From assembly GCF_011492965.1 (NCBI RefSeq), contig NZ_CP045121.1:1674001-1738000 (forward strand): a stretch of DNA of 64,000 nt, written 5' to 3'. The notes under the pieces are model-generated. The model had not been told where the DNA came from. It saw only the letters and a list, made by a program, of their open reading frames with translations, and did not search any database. Below are positions 55,605 to 64,000 of the stretch, one piece after another (position 1 is the stretch's first letter; every line of letters begins with the position of its first letter). A program made the translations under genes and the position numbers. Origin of the DNA: Rubrobacter marinus. Lineage in GTDB: Bacteria > Actinomycetota > Rubrobacteria > Rubrobacterales > Rubrobacteraceae.

Positions 55605-55615
55605 ACTACAGTAGT
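55605..55615. repeat. short palindrome upstream of the DUF2000 gene
   Basis: ACTAC-A-GTAGT is an 11-base palindrome between the trmB promoter and the DUF2000 ribosome site. It could be an operator for TrmB; 11 bases may also occur by chance. Confidence 0.3.
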
Positions 55616-55633
55616 CACTAAAAAGGAGGGTGG

Positions 55634-56050
55634 GTGGACGACGGGGCGGTCAAGTGCGTAATGGTAATCTCCGGGTCGTTGCCGGTGGGGCTCGCGGTGA
55701 ACGCGGCCGGGGTGTTGGCGGCGACGCTGGGACGCAGGGTGGAGGCCCTCGTCGGGCCGGACGTGGTGGACGGGTCGGGGGAGAGGCACGCGGGGCTCGT
55801 CCGCATACCGATCCCCGTCCTCAAGGCCGACGAGGAGGCGATAAAGAGCGTACGGGTGAGGGCGGCCGCGTTGGAGGACTTGCTCGTCGTGGACGTCACG
55901 GAGACCGCCCAGTCGTCGAGGACGTACGAGGAGTACGAGGACCGGATGGCCTCCACGCGAGGGGACGGGCTCGGGTACCTCGGCGTGGCGCTCTACGGCG
56001 AGAAGAGGGCCGTCAACAAGCTCACCGGCAGCTTGCCGCTGCTCAGGTAG
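55634..56050 (+). CDS. DUF2000 family protein
   Basis: GTG 55634 follows AAAGGAGGG and gives 138 residues. The pattern KCVMVISGSLPVGLAVNAAGVL followed by VEALVGPDVVDGSG matches the DUF2000 group, which has a peptidyl-tRNA-hydrolase-like fold and no known reaction. LGYLGVALYGEKRAVNKLTG closes it. It is divergent from trmB, and the cupin gene follows 59 bases later. Confidence 0.8.
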   Translation: MDDGAVKCVMVISGSLPVGLAVNAAGVLAATLGRRVEALVGPDVVDGSGERHAGLVRIPIPVLKADEEAIKSVRVRAAALEDLLVVDVTETAQSSRTYEEYEDRMASTRGDGLGYLGVALYGEKRAVNKLTGSLPLLR

Positions 56051-56109
56051 ATCGGGGGCGCTCGCGAAGCGCGAATAACGCCTCGGAACGAGAGCGAAAG
56101 GAAGAGCTC

Positions 56110-56439
56110 ATGGATCATTTTCCGGCCTGGATCGGCGACCTGCCGGAGGTCGACGCGCCGTTCAACGGGTTGGAGGGGCGGCTGCTCTCGGGTCCGCGCG
56201 GCCAGACGGTCTTCTTCGTGGCGACGAAGGACCTCGACGTGACGCCGCACTCGCACGGGGCCCAGTACGGCATCGTCCTGGCCGGGCGCGTCGAGCTGCG
56301 TAAGGGCGGGGAGGAGCGCGTCCTCGGCCCGGGGGAGACCTACGAGATAGCCGCGGGCGAGGAGCACGCCGCGCGGGTGGCGGCGGGGACCGCCCTCGTC
56401 GAGGTCTTTCAGGAGCCCGACAGGTACGCACCGAAGTAG
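56110..56439 (+). CDS. cupin domain protein
   Basis: ATG 56110 gives 109 residues with the two cupin motifs: TPHSHGAQYGIVLAGRVEL and LGPGETYEIAAGEEHAARV. The metal-binding His and Glu positions are partly kept. Small single-cupin proteins bind ligands or act as isomerases and dioxygenases; the role here is unknown. It may form a transcript with the DUF2000 gene. Confidence 0.82.
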   Translation: MDHFPAWIGDLPEVDAPFNGLEGRLLSGPRGQTVFFVATKDLDVTPHSHGAQYGIVLAGRVELRKGGEERVLGPGETYEIAAGEEHAARVAAGTALVEVFQEPDRYAPK

Positions 56440-56508
56440 GGGGCGTGCTGGTGCTCCCGTTCGGGCGGGCGTAGAGTGGGGGCGACCATACGGGAGGAGG
56501 CTGGGCGC

Positions 56509-56703
56509 GTGCGGTGGGTACTCTTGATCCTGGGCGGGCTGATGGTGGTCGTGGGCGGGACGTGGCTGTTGCAGGGGGTCGGGATCCTGCCCGGCAGCTT
56601 CATGACCGGGCAGGCGTTCTGGGCCGTCGTCGGGGCGGTGGTGCTCGTCGCCGGGGCTGCGTTGTGTTCCGCCGGCGTGCGCGCGGGGCGGCGCCGCAGG
56701 TAA
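56509..56703 (+). CDS. small two-helix membrane protein
   Basis: GTG 56509 follows GGGAGGAGG and gives 64 residues. Two membrane helices (WVLLILGGLMVVVGGTWLLQ and FWAVVGAVVLVAGAALC) flank a turn with the conserved-looking GILPGSFMTGQ, and the tail is basic. This pattern is common among small unnamed actinobacterial membrane proteins. Function unknown. Confidence 0.7.
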   Translation: MRWVLLILGGLMVVVGGTWLLQGVGILPGSFMTGQAFWAVVGAVVLVAGAALCSAGVRAGRRRR

Positions 56704-56706
56704 CCC

Positions 56707-57510
56707 CTAGCCCGGCAGAAAGGCCACGGCTCTCCCGGGGCCTCCGGAGGAGCCGGCGATCTTCAGGGGCAGGAAGACGAAGAAGGCCCCGCGCGTGGGG
56801 AGCTCGCCGAGGTTCGTCAGGATCTCCACGTAGCGCAGGCCCCGGCTCAGGCCCTCCTGGTGGACGGGGACGCCGTCGTGGGCGGAGCCGATGCTGGGGG
56901 CGTCTATGCCGATCGTCGTGACGCCCTTCTCGTGCAGGTAGATCGCCATGTCCGGCGACGGGGCCGGCCATCCCGGCGCGTCCCCCGTCACGAGCGAGCC
57001 GTGCATGAACCTCAGCCCCTCGTCCCCCTCGACGTAGAACCGATCCCACCCCGTCCTGAGCAGCACGACCTCGCCCGCCGAGATGGGGCCGTTCTCCTCC
57101 TCCCAGGCGCGCAGGTGGTCCGCCGTGATGAACGGGCTCACCCCGGGCTCGCCCTCCTCGGCCAGGAACCGCACGTCCACGACCACCGCCGGGCCCATCA
57201 GGTCCCCGACCGGAACCTTGTCGCCGGTCTCCGCGCCCAGGGCGCTGGCGTAGGGAAGGCCGGACCCCTCGGGCGGGATAAAGTGGGTGGGGGCGTCGAA
57301 GTGGGTGCCGCAGTGCTCGTCTATGAGGACGAAGTTCGTCTGGTAGGGGGCGGCGCTGATGGTCTTGCCCGTCGGTCCCTCGGCCTCGGCGAACCAGTTC
57401 CAGTTTTTGTGGGCGTACCTCATGTGCCCCGGCCACGTCCCCGGCAGGCGCTCCGAGAGCGTCACCGAGAGATCCACGACGTTCGCACCGGACAGCGTTT
57501 TGGGGTCCAT
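56707..57510 (-). CDS. cyclase-family metal-dependent hydrolase
   Basis: Two ATG codons lie in tandem; the second (57510) is better spaced from GAGGAGG and gives 267 residues. The metal motif HCGTHFDAPTHFIPP is near residue 70 and VVLLRTGWDRFY near 150. It is the same fold as the 1.5-2.3 kb cyclase but diverged. It is the last gene of the minus-strand sugar-acid operon, 219 bases after the LarA-like gene, and may hydrolyse a lactone of the sugar acid. Confidence 0.87.
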   Translation of the reverse strand: MDPKTLSGANVVDLSVTLSERLPGTWPGHMRYAHKNWNWFAEAEGPTGKTISAAPYQTNFVLIDEHCGTHFDAPTHFIPPEGSGLPYASALGAETGDKVPVGDLMGPAVVVDVRFLAEEGEPGVSPFITADHLRAWEEENGPISAGEVVLLRTGWDRFYVEGDEGLRFMHGSLVTGDAPGWPAPSPDMAIYLHEKGVTTIGIDAPSIGSAHDGVPVHQEGLSRGLRYVEILTNLGELPTRGAFFVFLPLKIAGSSGGPGRAVAFLPG

Positions 57511-57732
57511 CATGCCTCCTCGGATTGTTTTCGGGCCTGAGTGGCGGGGCAGCGGTCTCCAGCGTCCCGCCGCAGCGCGTCCACGCCGCTCCGCAACACC
57601 TCCACCCCCGACGCCTCGGCCCCCTCGGCGTTCGGGTGAGCGCCACCGGTTCGTCCCTGTAGCGGACGGGAGCCTCGCACGGGCCGCAGCGCTCGTTCGG
57701 CCCCTTCTCGCCCCGAACCAGTTGCGCACGGG

Positions 57733-58983
57733 CTAGAAGGCCTCCAGGTTGCCGGTGTCGTCGAAGCGGAGGGGCTCGGGGTCCGAGACGACCTCGGCGC
57801 CGGCGCTTTGCGTCACCTCGTCCACCAGGTGCTCGGAGACGTAGAGGTGCTCGAGGTGGAGGGTGTTCGGGATGCGGACGAAGCGGGTCTCCGGGGGCGG
57901 GACGCCCCAGTTGCAGCGGACGGCGGCCGAGAGCGCCTCGCGGTCGTTCTCGACGACCATCGGGATCTTGGCCCGCTCCAGAAAGGTGCTCGTGAGGACG
58001 TTGGCGTTCATCGCGGCGAGGTCGAGCTTCTCGAAGAGGCGCCGCGTCGTGAGGTCGGCTAGGCCCACGCCGAGGGCGTTGCCGTGCGACTCCTCGCTCA
58101 CGTCGCCGACGACGACGTACTTCACCCGCGGCCTCTCGGGCTCCTCCTCGCCCGGGATGCGGAAGCGGCCGATGACGTTCGTGTCCATCCCCGTCCCCGA
58201 GTAGTTCTTGCCAAGGGCGTCCACGAAGAGGACGTCGATCTCCGCGACCGGAATCTCCGGCATCAGCCCCTTGTACTCCGCCAGCAGCTCCTCCTCGCGG
58301 CGCGGGATCTCCCCCGGCGGGATCGCCTCGAGGAGCGCCGGCTCGTCGTAGGCGTTCTCGACCGACGCGACGCCGAACAGGACCTTCCCGGAGTCGACGA
58401 CCTCGCGGCCGACCTCGACCATAAAGTCCCGGATGCCCTCGACGCCGTAGCCGTGAAGGGCGAGGGCCTGCTTGTGCTTGCCGAGGCCGATGGAGGCCAT
58501 CTTCAGCAGGCCGCTCTCCCAGGGCCCGCGAAAATCCGTGTGGGCCTTGACCCTGTTCACCACCACGACGCCGTCGGACTCGTGGGAGATCCTGTCCATG
58601 TACACCGGCACGCCGCGCGCCGTCTCCCCGAGCTGCACGACGTGCATCGAAGACCGGATCGGCGCCCCGCACAGCTCCTCCGTCACCCCGAGGCTCCTGA
58701 GGATCTCGACCTGCCCCTCGGCCGTAGCCCCCCCGTGGCTCCCCATCGCCGGCACGATAAACGGCTCGGCCCCCATCTCCTCGAGGATGGCGACGAGGGA
58801 GCGGAGGATGACGTCTATCTCGGCGATGCCCCGGGACCCGGCGGTCAGCGCGATCTCCATCCCCGGACGGACGCGGGAGGCGATCTCGTCGCGCTCCACC
58901 TCCTCCCGAAGCCTCGCCTCCACGTCGCCGACGCGGGGCCTCGGGAACCTCTGCCTTATCTTGACCACCCTCGGAAACTCCAC
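57733..58983 (-). CDS. LarA-like (DUF2088, lactate racemase domain) protein
   Basis: GTG 58983 follows AAGGAG and gives 416 residues. The motifs VPAMGSHGGATAEGQVEIL and VVVNRVKAHTDFRGPWESGLLKM match the DUF2088/LarA branch, with His and Lys in positions that could hold the nickel-pincer cofactor of lactate racemase. LarA relatives racemise or epimerise 2-hydroxy acids. No larB, larC or larE cofactor genes are in the window. Linked to a C4 sugar-acid kinase, it may epimerise an aldonate at C2. This is an inference. Confidence 0.75.
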   Translation of the reverse strand: MEFPRVVKIRQRFPRPRVGDVEARLREEVERDEIASRVRPGMEIALTAGSRGIAEIDVILRSLVAILEEMGAEPFIVPAMGSHGGATAEGQVEILRSLGVTEELCGAPIRSSMHVVQLGETARGVPVYMDRISHESDGVVVVNRVKAHTDFRGPWESGLLKMASIGLGKHKQALALHGYGVEGIRDFMVEVGREVVDSGKVLFGVASVENAYDEPALLEAIPPGEIPRREEELLAEYKGLMPEIPVAEIDVLFVDALGKNYSGTGMDTNVIGRFRIPGEEEPERPRVKYVVVGDVSEESHGNALGVGLADLTTRRLFEKLDLAAMNANVLTSTFLERAKIPMVVENDREALSAAVRCNWGVPPPETRFVRIPNTLHLEHLYVSEHLVDEVTQSAGAEVVSDPEPLRFDDTGNLEAF

Positions 58984-59023
58984 CCTGGGACTCCTTCCGC
59001 TACGCCGTCCCCCGCGACCAACC

Positions 59024-59905
59024 TTACAACGACCCGAAGAACCGCGCGATCTCCGCGTTCGCGAGCTCCGGCTTCTCGTAGTGGACGAAGTGCCCGGCCT
59101 CCGGGACCGGCGTGAGCTCGAACTCCGCAAAGTACTCCCCGAGCCTGTCGGCCCACCGGACCTTCAGGATGGGGTCGCTCTCCCCCCACAGAAAGCGCGC
59201 GGGCGTCTCTATCTTCGGCAGCTCCGGCGCCCCCTCGCGCATCAGCTTCATGCGGGCTTCGCCCGTGCTCACGTACCAGTCGAAGCCGCCGCGCAGGTTG
59301 CCGGGGCGCATGAAGTTGTCCACCCAGAGGTCGAGGGCCGCGTCGAAGAGGCCGGGCTCGTGGGCCCAGTGGTCGAGAAAGTGCTTCAGGTAGATCCCGC
59401 AGGTCCTCCGGCTCTCCCCGACGATCTCCTGGGCCCACGGCTGCCGGTGGAACGACTGGTACCAGATCTCCGCCACGCTCTCCGGCTCGGCCCAGCGCCT
59501 CCCGATCCCGGGGTAGGTGCAGTTGAAGAAGAACAGCCCCGTCAGGCGCTCGGGGTAGCGGCGCGCGAACTGCTGCGCCACGGAGGACCCGACGTCGTGG
59601 CTCACGAGCCCGATCTTCTCGAACCCCAGGGCGTCCGCGAGCCCCCGAAGGTCCTCCACCAGGTCGTCGAGCAGCCGGCTCGGCGGGTCGGGCAACGGGA
59701 CCTTCTCCGTCTCCCCGAACCCGCGCAGGTCCGGGACGACGACGTCGAAGGCCTCGGCGAGCGGCGCTACGTTCTTGCGCCATACGTACCAGAACTCCGA
59801 CCAGCCGTGGAGCAGCAAGATCGGGGTCCCCGTCCCGTGCCGAACGTAGTGCATCCGGATGCCGTTGGCCTCGACGTACCTGTGGTTCCAGGACGGTTCG
59901 GTCAC
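59024..59905 (-). CDS. alpha/beta hydrolase (epoxide hydrolase / haloalkane dehalogenase-like)
   Basis: GTG 59905 follows GAGGAG and gives 293 residues. PILLLHGWSEFWYVWRK holds the oxyanion His-Gly, and the nucleophile is Asp in LVSHDVGSSVAQQFA, which marks the epoxide hydrolase/dehalogenase branch rather than a Ser hydrolase. The catalytic His is in PEAGHFVHYEKPE. It sits four bases after pdxA2, so it belongs to the sugar-acid operon, where its role is unclear. Confidence 0.87.
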   Translation of the reverse strand: MTEPSWNHRYVEANGIRMHYVRHGTGTPILLLHGWSEFWYVWRKNVAPLAEAFDVVVPDLRGFGETEKVPLPDPPSRLLDDLVEDLRGLADALGFEKIGLVSHDVGSSVAQQFARRYPERLTGLFFFNCTYPGIGRRWAEPESVAEIWYQSFHRQPWAQEIVGESRRTCGIYLKHFLDHWAHEPGLFDAALDLWVDNFMRPGNLRGGFDWYVSTGEARMKLMREGAPELPKIETPARFLWGESDPILKVRWADRLGEYFAEFELTPVPEAGHFVHYEKPELANAEIARFFGSL

Positions 59906-59909
59906 GCCC

Positions 59910-60911
59910 CTACTCCTCTCCGGCCTCGGCCAGGGTACGCGCGAGGTCGAGGGCCGCGCGCATGCTCTTGTGGTCGGCCTTGCCGGTGCCGGCGATGTCG
60001 AAGGCGGTGCCGTGGTCGACGCTCGTCCGGAAGAACGGGAGCCCGACGGTGACGTTGACCCCGGTGTCGAAGCCCATGAGCTTGATGGGGATGTGCCCCT
60101 GGTCGTGGTACTGGACCACGACGATGTCGAACTCGCCCCGCCGGGCGCGCATCATCACGGTGTCCGGCGGCCAGGGGCCGGAGGCGTCTATGCCCTCGTC
60201 TGCCGCGCTCTCGACCGCCGGCCTTATCCGCTCTGCGTCCTCCGTCCCGAAGAGGCCGTTCTCCCCGGCGTGGGGGTTCAGGCCCGCGACGGCGACCCTG
60301 GGGTGTTCGACCCCGAGCTTGCGCAAGGAGGCGTGCGCGAGGCGGATCACGGCGAGCTCCCGCTCCGTCGTCGCCCGCTCCACCGCCTCTTTAAGCGCGA
60401 CGTGCGTCGAGACGTGGATGACCTTGAGCTCGGGGGTGACGAGCATCATCGCGTAGTCCCGCGTGCCGGTGAGGCCGGCGAGGATCTCGGTGTGCCCCGG
60501 GTAGCGGTGCCCCGCGAGGTGCATCGCCTCCTTGTTCAGGGGCGCCGTGGCGATCGCCGCCACGCGCCCGGCGCTCGCCAGCTCTATCGCCCTCTCGAGG
60601 TACCGGTACGCCGCCTCCCCGGCCCGCGCGTCGAGCTCGCCGAAGGGCAGGTCGCGGGGGAGCTCGCTCGCCGCGACCACGTCGACCGTCCCCTCCTCGA
60701 AAGTCGCCTCCTCCGGCTCGGAGATCCCTTTGACCTCCAGCGGGAGCGAGAGGAGCGAGACCGCGCGCTCCATGACCCCTGTGTCCCCGACGACGAGGGC
60801 GCGGTTCTCGGCGCGGAAACCCTCGTCGGCGAAGGTCCTGGCGACGATCTCCGGTCCTACCCCGGCGGGGTCTCCCATCGTGACCGCTACGAGGGGTGGC
60901 GTCGTCTGCAA
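59910..60911 (-). CDS. pdxA2: PdxA family 4-phospho-hydroxyacid dehydrogenase (PdxA2-type)
   Basis: TTG 60911 follows GGGAAGG and gives 333 residues. The PdxA signature is complete: VTMGDPAGVGPEIVART, IATAPLNKEAMHLAGHRYPGH, GLNPHAGENGLFG and VQYHDQGHIPIKL, with metal-binding His. Biosynthetic PdxA acts in vitamin B6 synthesis. Genes paired with DUF1537 kinases are usually PdxA2, which oxidises D-threonate or D-erythronate 4-phosphate and loses CO2 to give dihydroxyacetone phosphate. Its start lies one base after the kinase stop, strongly supporting that role. Confidence 0.9.
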   Translation of the reverse strand: MQTTPPLVAVTMGDPAGVGPEIVARTFADEGFRAENRALVVGDTGVMERAVSLLSLPLEVKGISEPEEATFEEGTVDVVAASELPRDLPFGELDARAGEAAYRYLERAIELASAGRVAAIATAPLNKEAMHLAGHRYPGHTEILAGLTGTRDYAMMLVTPELKVIHVSTHVALKEAVERATTERELAVIRLAHASLRKLGVEHPRVAVAGLNPHAGENGLFGTEDAERIRPAVESAADEGIDASGPWPPDTVMMRARRGEFDIVVVQYHDQGHIPIKLMGFDTGVNVTVGLPFFRTSVDHGTAFDIAGTGKADHKSMRAALDLARTLAEAGEE

Positions 60912-60912
60912 T

Positions 60913-62075
60913 TCAATCCTTCCCGTCGCGCGTGAGCGCCTCGACGATGTCCGCGAGCGTACCATCTTCCCCGAACCCGCCCGCCTTCGTAACCACGGGG
61001 TAGGGACGCGGCCCGATCAGGGTCCCCACCGGAATCCCCGCCCCGACCTCCCCGACGAGCCGTATCCCGGACGCCCCGAGCCCCCGGGCCACCCCGACCG
61101 CCGTGTCCCCCCCGGTCAGGACCAGCGCGTCGAAGATCCCCTCTTCGGAGAGCCGCGCCACGACCCCGGCGAGCGTCTCCACGACCTCCCCGGCATCGGC
61201 GCCCCGATCCTCCGGCGAGTACACCGCGGCGTGCCGCCCCCGCGACAGCGCCCCGCGCGCGGCGACCACCGCCTCCTCGACCGCCCCGCCCCGACGGGCA
61301 CCGCCTCGTGCTCCCCGGCGAGCCGCCGGAGCTGCCCCGGGAGACCCCGCTGAGAGAACCGACGACGACGAGCACCGCGCGGGCGGGTTCGAGGGTGGGG
61401 GAGGGCCCCCCGCTGCGCGGTCCCGGATGCACCCTGCCGAAGGCGAGGGCGAGCCCCGCCGAGCCCGTCCAGAGCACCGCCGAAGGGTCCGGCACCGCCC
61501 GCACCAGCGCCTCCAGATGCCCCTCCTCCTCCGCGTCCGCGACGACGCATCGGGCGCCCGCGAGCGCGCGGCGGACCTCCCCGGGGTTCGCGAGATCCTC
61601 GACGCTCAGGGAGTGGACGGGGCTCAACTCTTCGAGCAGGGTCGGGAGGTGCCCCTCGTGGACGGGGCACGCGGGTCCTTGCGCGCCTCGGTCTCGTGGA
61701 CGGGGACGCCGCGGGCGAGTTGGACGCCGCCCTTCGTGGTTCGGCCGGCCCGGGGAAGGCCGGCGCCACGATCGCCTTCTCCCGCCCCGTCGCCCGAGGG
61801 CCGCGGAGAGCTCGGCGGAGATCGGGCCGCGCAGGGTCGAGTCGATCTTCTTGTAGACGACGCCCGCGCCCCGCACGGCGTGCGCCGCCTCCACGACGCG
61901 CCTGGCGGCGAACCCCGGGGGCATCGCGCGCGAGTCCGTGTCCACGGCGACGGCGTCCAACTCCCCGCCGGCCGGGGATCGGAGCCTCGGAAGACGACCG
62001 CGGTCCGGTAGCCGCAGCGGGCGAGCTGCACGCCGGTGTCCGCCGCCCCGTCAGGTCGTCGGCTATCACGGCCAC
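60913..62075 (-). pseudogene. dtnK: four-carbon acid sugar kinase (DUF1537), frame broken seven times
   Basis: From GTG 62075 the frame gives VAVIADDLTG. Later pieces in the other frames give GVQLARCGYRTAVV, AVAVDTDSRAMPPG, YKKIDSTLRGPISAEL, GRTTKGGVQLARGVPVHETE, VHEGHLPTLLEEL, VLWTGSAGLALAFG and LVLTGGDTAVGVARGLG, all in DUF1537 order. Seven added bases restore 1170 nt, a 389-residue kinase. Each lies in a G/C run (62046-62049, 61963-61966, 61781-61783, 61749-61751, 61664-61667, 61335-61338 and 61284-61287). The enzyme phosphorylates threonate or erythronate at O4, providing the PdxA2 substrate. All breaks have the same sign and run context, so I think the real gene is intact. Confidence 0.85.
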
Positions 62076-62168
62076 CCGCGTTCGGCCCCGGCCCCTCGCG
62101 CCGCGCTCACCCGCCGGCCGCCGCGGGCGACCCGCTCCTCCCCTTGCGGAGGGTCGAACGCCGGCGGC

Positions 62169-62940
62169 TCACTGAGCCAGGTACCCGCCGTCGACGGGCA
62201 GGATCGCCCCGGTCACGAACGAGGCCTCGTCCGAGGCGAGAAAGAGGATGGCGGCGGCGACCTCGGAGGGCTCGCCGAGGCGCTTTACGGGGTGGGCCTC
62301 CTTCATGGGCGCCTTGTAGCTCTCCGGGAGGGAGGCGACGGCCTCGGTCGCGATCGTGCCGGGCGCCACGGCGTTGACCCTTATGCCCCTGTCCGCCCAC
62401 TCGACGGCGAGGTGCTTGGTGATCCCGGAGGCGACGAACTTGGCCGGGCCGTAGGTGGACTGGTCCTTCTGCCCGGCGAGCCCGGAGATGGACGAGAGGC
62501 AGACGATGGAGCCGCCGGACCCGCGGTCCAGCATCGCCTCGATGGCGTACTTGCAGGTGAGGAACATCCCCGCCCGTCGACGGCCATCACGTGGTCCCAA
62601 TCCTCGGGGTCGCATCCACGATGTTGTTGAGCGGGATGACGCCCGCGTTCGCGACGAGCACGTCTATCCCCCCGAAACGGTCGACGCAGGCCCGGATCAT
62701 GGTCTGCGCATCCTCCGGCTTCGAGACGTCCCCAACGACCGCCTCGGCGGGCTTCCCCGCCCGCTCGAGCTCTGCGCCGAGCTCCGAGAGCCCGTCCCCG
62801 TCCACGTCCGTCACGACGAGGCTCGCGCCCTCGCGCGCGAAAAGCTCCGCCGTCGCCCGCCCGATCCCCTTCGCCGCCCCGGTGACGACCGCGGCCTTGC
62901 CCTGCAGCCTGCCCAACCCTCGTGTGCTCTCTTCAGCCAA
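62169..62940 (-). pseudogene. short-chain dehydrogenase/reductase (SDR), frame broken twice
   Basis: TTG 62940 gives a classic SDR N terminus: AAVVTGAAKGIGRATAELF, the dinucleotide-fold acidic strand VVTDVDGD, and VLVANAGVI. After two breaks (runs at 62606-62609 and 62568-62571) the C-terminal half follows: the Ser strand SIVCLSSISGLAG, catalytic YGPAKFVASG (YxxxK) and GAILPVDGGYLAQ. With two bases restored it has 257 residues. It follows the DeoR gene by 17 bases and probably oxidises or reduces the sugar acid or its precursor alcohol. Confidence 0.88.
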
Positions 62941-62957
62941 GATGCCGCCTTTCTAAA

Positions 62958-63746
62958 CTAGACGATGTGTACGCGCAGCCGGCCGGAGGCGTCCATGGCC
63001 TCCACGGCGGCCTCCGGGGTCCCCTCGTCGGTGACGAGGTCGTGGATTGCCCCCGCCCGGGCCACCTCGAAGAACGCGGGGGGACGGAACTTGCTGTGAT
63101 CGGCGAGCAGGACCACCCGTCTGGCGGCCCCGACCATCGCCCGCTTGGCCTCGACGACCGAGAGGCTTGACTCGCTCAGGACGTCGCCGGAGATCGCGTG
63201 CATCCCGAGGAGCGCCACGTCGACGTGCAGCCCCTTCAAGAAAGACCCGAGCAGGGGCCCGAGCAGCGTAAAGGAACCGCGCCTCACCTCCCCGCCCGGG
63301 ATGACCACCCCGACCTCGGGGGCCTCCGCGAGCACCGAGGCGATCGCGACGTCGTTCGTGACGGCGGTGATGGGGAGCCTCCTGCGCCCGAGCGCCTCCG
63401 CCGCCGCGAGCACGGTCGAGGAGGAGTCGAAGATGACGCTCTGCCCGGCCTCGAGCAGCGAGACCGCGTGCTCCCCGATCCTGGCCTTCTCCCGGCGGTT
63501 GTGGCGCCGCCGGTCCTTGAAGAGGAGCTCGGAGGTCGTGCGCTCGACGGTCACCGCCCCGCCCCGCGAGCGGCGCAGGAAGCCCTCGCGCTCCAACGCC
63601 CCGAGGTCGCGGCGTACCGTCGAGGGGGAGACGTCGAGCGCGTGGGCGATCTCCGAGACCGAGGCCGACCCGCGCAGGCTCACCAGCCCCCGTACCTCGG
63701 CCCGTCGCTGCGCCGGTATCCTCCTGTCCCCGTCGCCATTCTGCAC
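62958..63746 (-). CDS. DeoR/GlpR family transcriptional regulator
   Basis: GTG 63746 follows GAGGGGAAG and gives 262 residues. The DeoR winged helix lies at about residues 10-65 (AEVRGLVSLRGSASVSEIAH and SPSTVRRDLGALEREGFL with RSRGGA). The sugar-phosphate domain has IFDSSSTVLAAAEAL and AVTNDVAIA, ending HSKFRPPAFFEV. It heads the minus-strand operon and likely represses it until a phosphorylated sugar acid is made. Confidence 0.92.
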   Translation of the reverse strand: MQNGDGDRRIPAQRRAEVRGLVSLRGSASVSEIAHALDVSPSTVRRDLGALEREGFLRRSRGGAVTVERTTSELLFKDRRRHNRREKARIGEHAVSLLEAGQSVIFDSSSTVLAAAEALGRRRLPITAVTNDVAIASVLAEAPEVGVVIPGGEVRRGSFTLLGPLLGSFLKGLHVDVALLGMHAISGDVLSESSLSVVEAKRAMVGAARRVVLLADHSKFRPPAFFEVARAGAIHDLVTDEGTPEAAVEAMDASGRLRVHIV

Positions 63747-63897
63747 GGCGCTTCCCCTCTTGCATGCCCCTGTTCCCGAGCCGCAAGCTACCACAGCCCC
63801 GCACCAGCCGCCAGATTCGAGCAGGGGACTCCGGCTCCCCTCCACAACCGAACACACGGCCCTCGGCGCCGAGCATCCGGGCGTTCCTCCGGCGAAT

Positions 63898-63934
63898 GCT
63901 CCGCCGCGCGGCGGGCTTCGCCGCGCGGCGGAGC
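63898..63934. terminator. strong hairpin upstream of the deoR gene
   Basis: A perfect 16-bp GC-rich stem (63898-63913 with 63919-63934) with a five-base loop. It most likely ends a transcript entering from the right or left of this region. No T-run follows on either strand. Confidence 0.6.
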
Positions 63935-63942
63935 CTGGCATC

Positions 63943-63963
63943 TCGAGCATCGAAGGTGCTCGA
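63943..63963. repeat. inverted repeat near the window end
   Basis: TCGAGCA (63943-63949) and TGCTCGA (63957-63963) flank seven bases. On the plus strand it is followed by AAAA, so it could be part of a terminator or an operator. Confidence 0.35.
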
Positions 63964-64000
63964 AAATGGACCGAATTGCGCGCTGCTGATGGTTTTTGAC

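Overview
The window looks like a chromosomal segment of a high-GC Gram-positive bacterium. By eye GC is near 70 %, GTG and TTG starts are frequent, Shine-Dalgarno sites are GGAGG-like, and there is a class E sortase, a small receiver-only regulator, SEC-C and DUF2000 proteins and a spore-photoproduct-lyase-family radical SAM enzyme. Rubrobacter or a close relative is my best guess. That is an inference from gene style, not a database match. No rRNA, tRNA, CRISPR array or intact insertion sequence was seen.

Layout. (1) 1-6.7 kb: a catabolic operon of type III CoA-transferase (cut by the window edge), CitE-like lyase, cyclase-family hydrolase, MmgE/PrpD protein, MHS-type transporter and amidase. 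(2) 6.9-14 kb: accessory genes, namely a coiled-coil membrane protein, a TetR regulator divergent from an NmrA-like reductase, a metallo-beta-lactamase-fold gene broken by a stop codon, a membrane protein, a lone receiver domain with a class E sortase, and an ABM-like protein. (3) 14.2-19.6 kb: a ThDP enzyme and an IlvD/Edd dehydratase, a SEC-C protein and an inositol monophosphatase. (4) 19.9-30.4 kb: a self-contained phosphotransferase region with gutM, srlA, srlE and srlB (sorbitol-type EII), an oxidoreductase, a SorC/DeoR-type regulator, a three-gene 2-oxoacid or acetoin dehydrogenase, then HPr and enzyme I. A promoter overlapped by a perfect 12-bp inverted repeat sits in front of it. (5) 30.4-32 kb: UspA and shikimate dehydrogenase. 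(6) 32.2-45.6 kb: a complete protocatechuate to 3-oxoadipate pathway (pcaIJFHGBDC), then an esterase, P450, benzoylformate decarboxylase, aromatic-acid transporter and 4-hydroxybenzoate hydroxylase. (7) 45.6-56.7 kb: a large hybrid sensor kinase, GAF protein, amidase, polysaccharide deacetylase, Spl-family enzyme, lipoprotein, TrmB regulator, DUF2000 and a cupin. (8) 56.7-63.7 kb: a minus-strand operon headed by a DeoR regulator, with SDR, four-carbon acid sugar kinase, PdxA2-type dehydrogenase, hydrolase, LarA-like protein and cyclase, probably for a C4 sugar acid.

Regions 1, 3, 4, 6 and 8 are catabolic modules, each with its own uptake system or regulator, and converge on acetyl-CoA, succinyl-CoA or triose phosphate.

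A general caution applies. I count fifteen reading-frame breaks in eight otherwise well-conserved genes. Each is repaired by adding one base, nearly always in a run of G or C, and seven of them fall in the sugar-acid kinase alone. This pattern suggests missed bases in the assembly rather than gene decay. The affected genes are labelled pseudogene only because the frame is broken as written.
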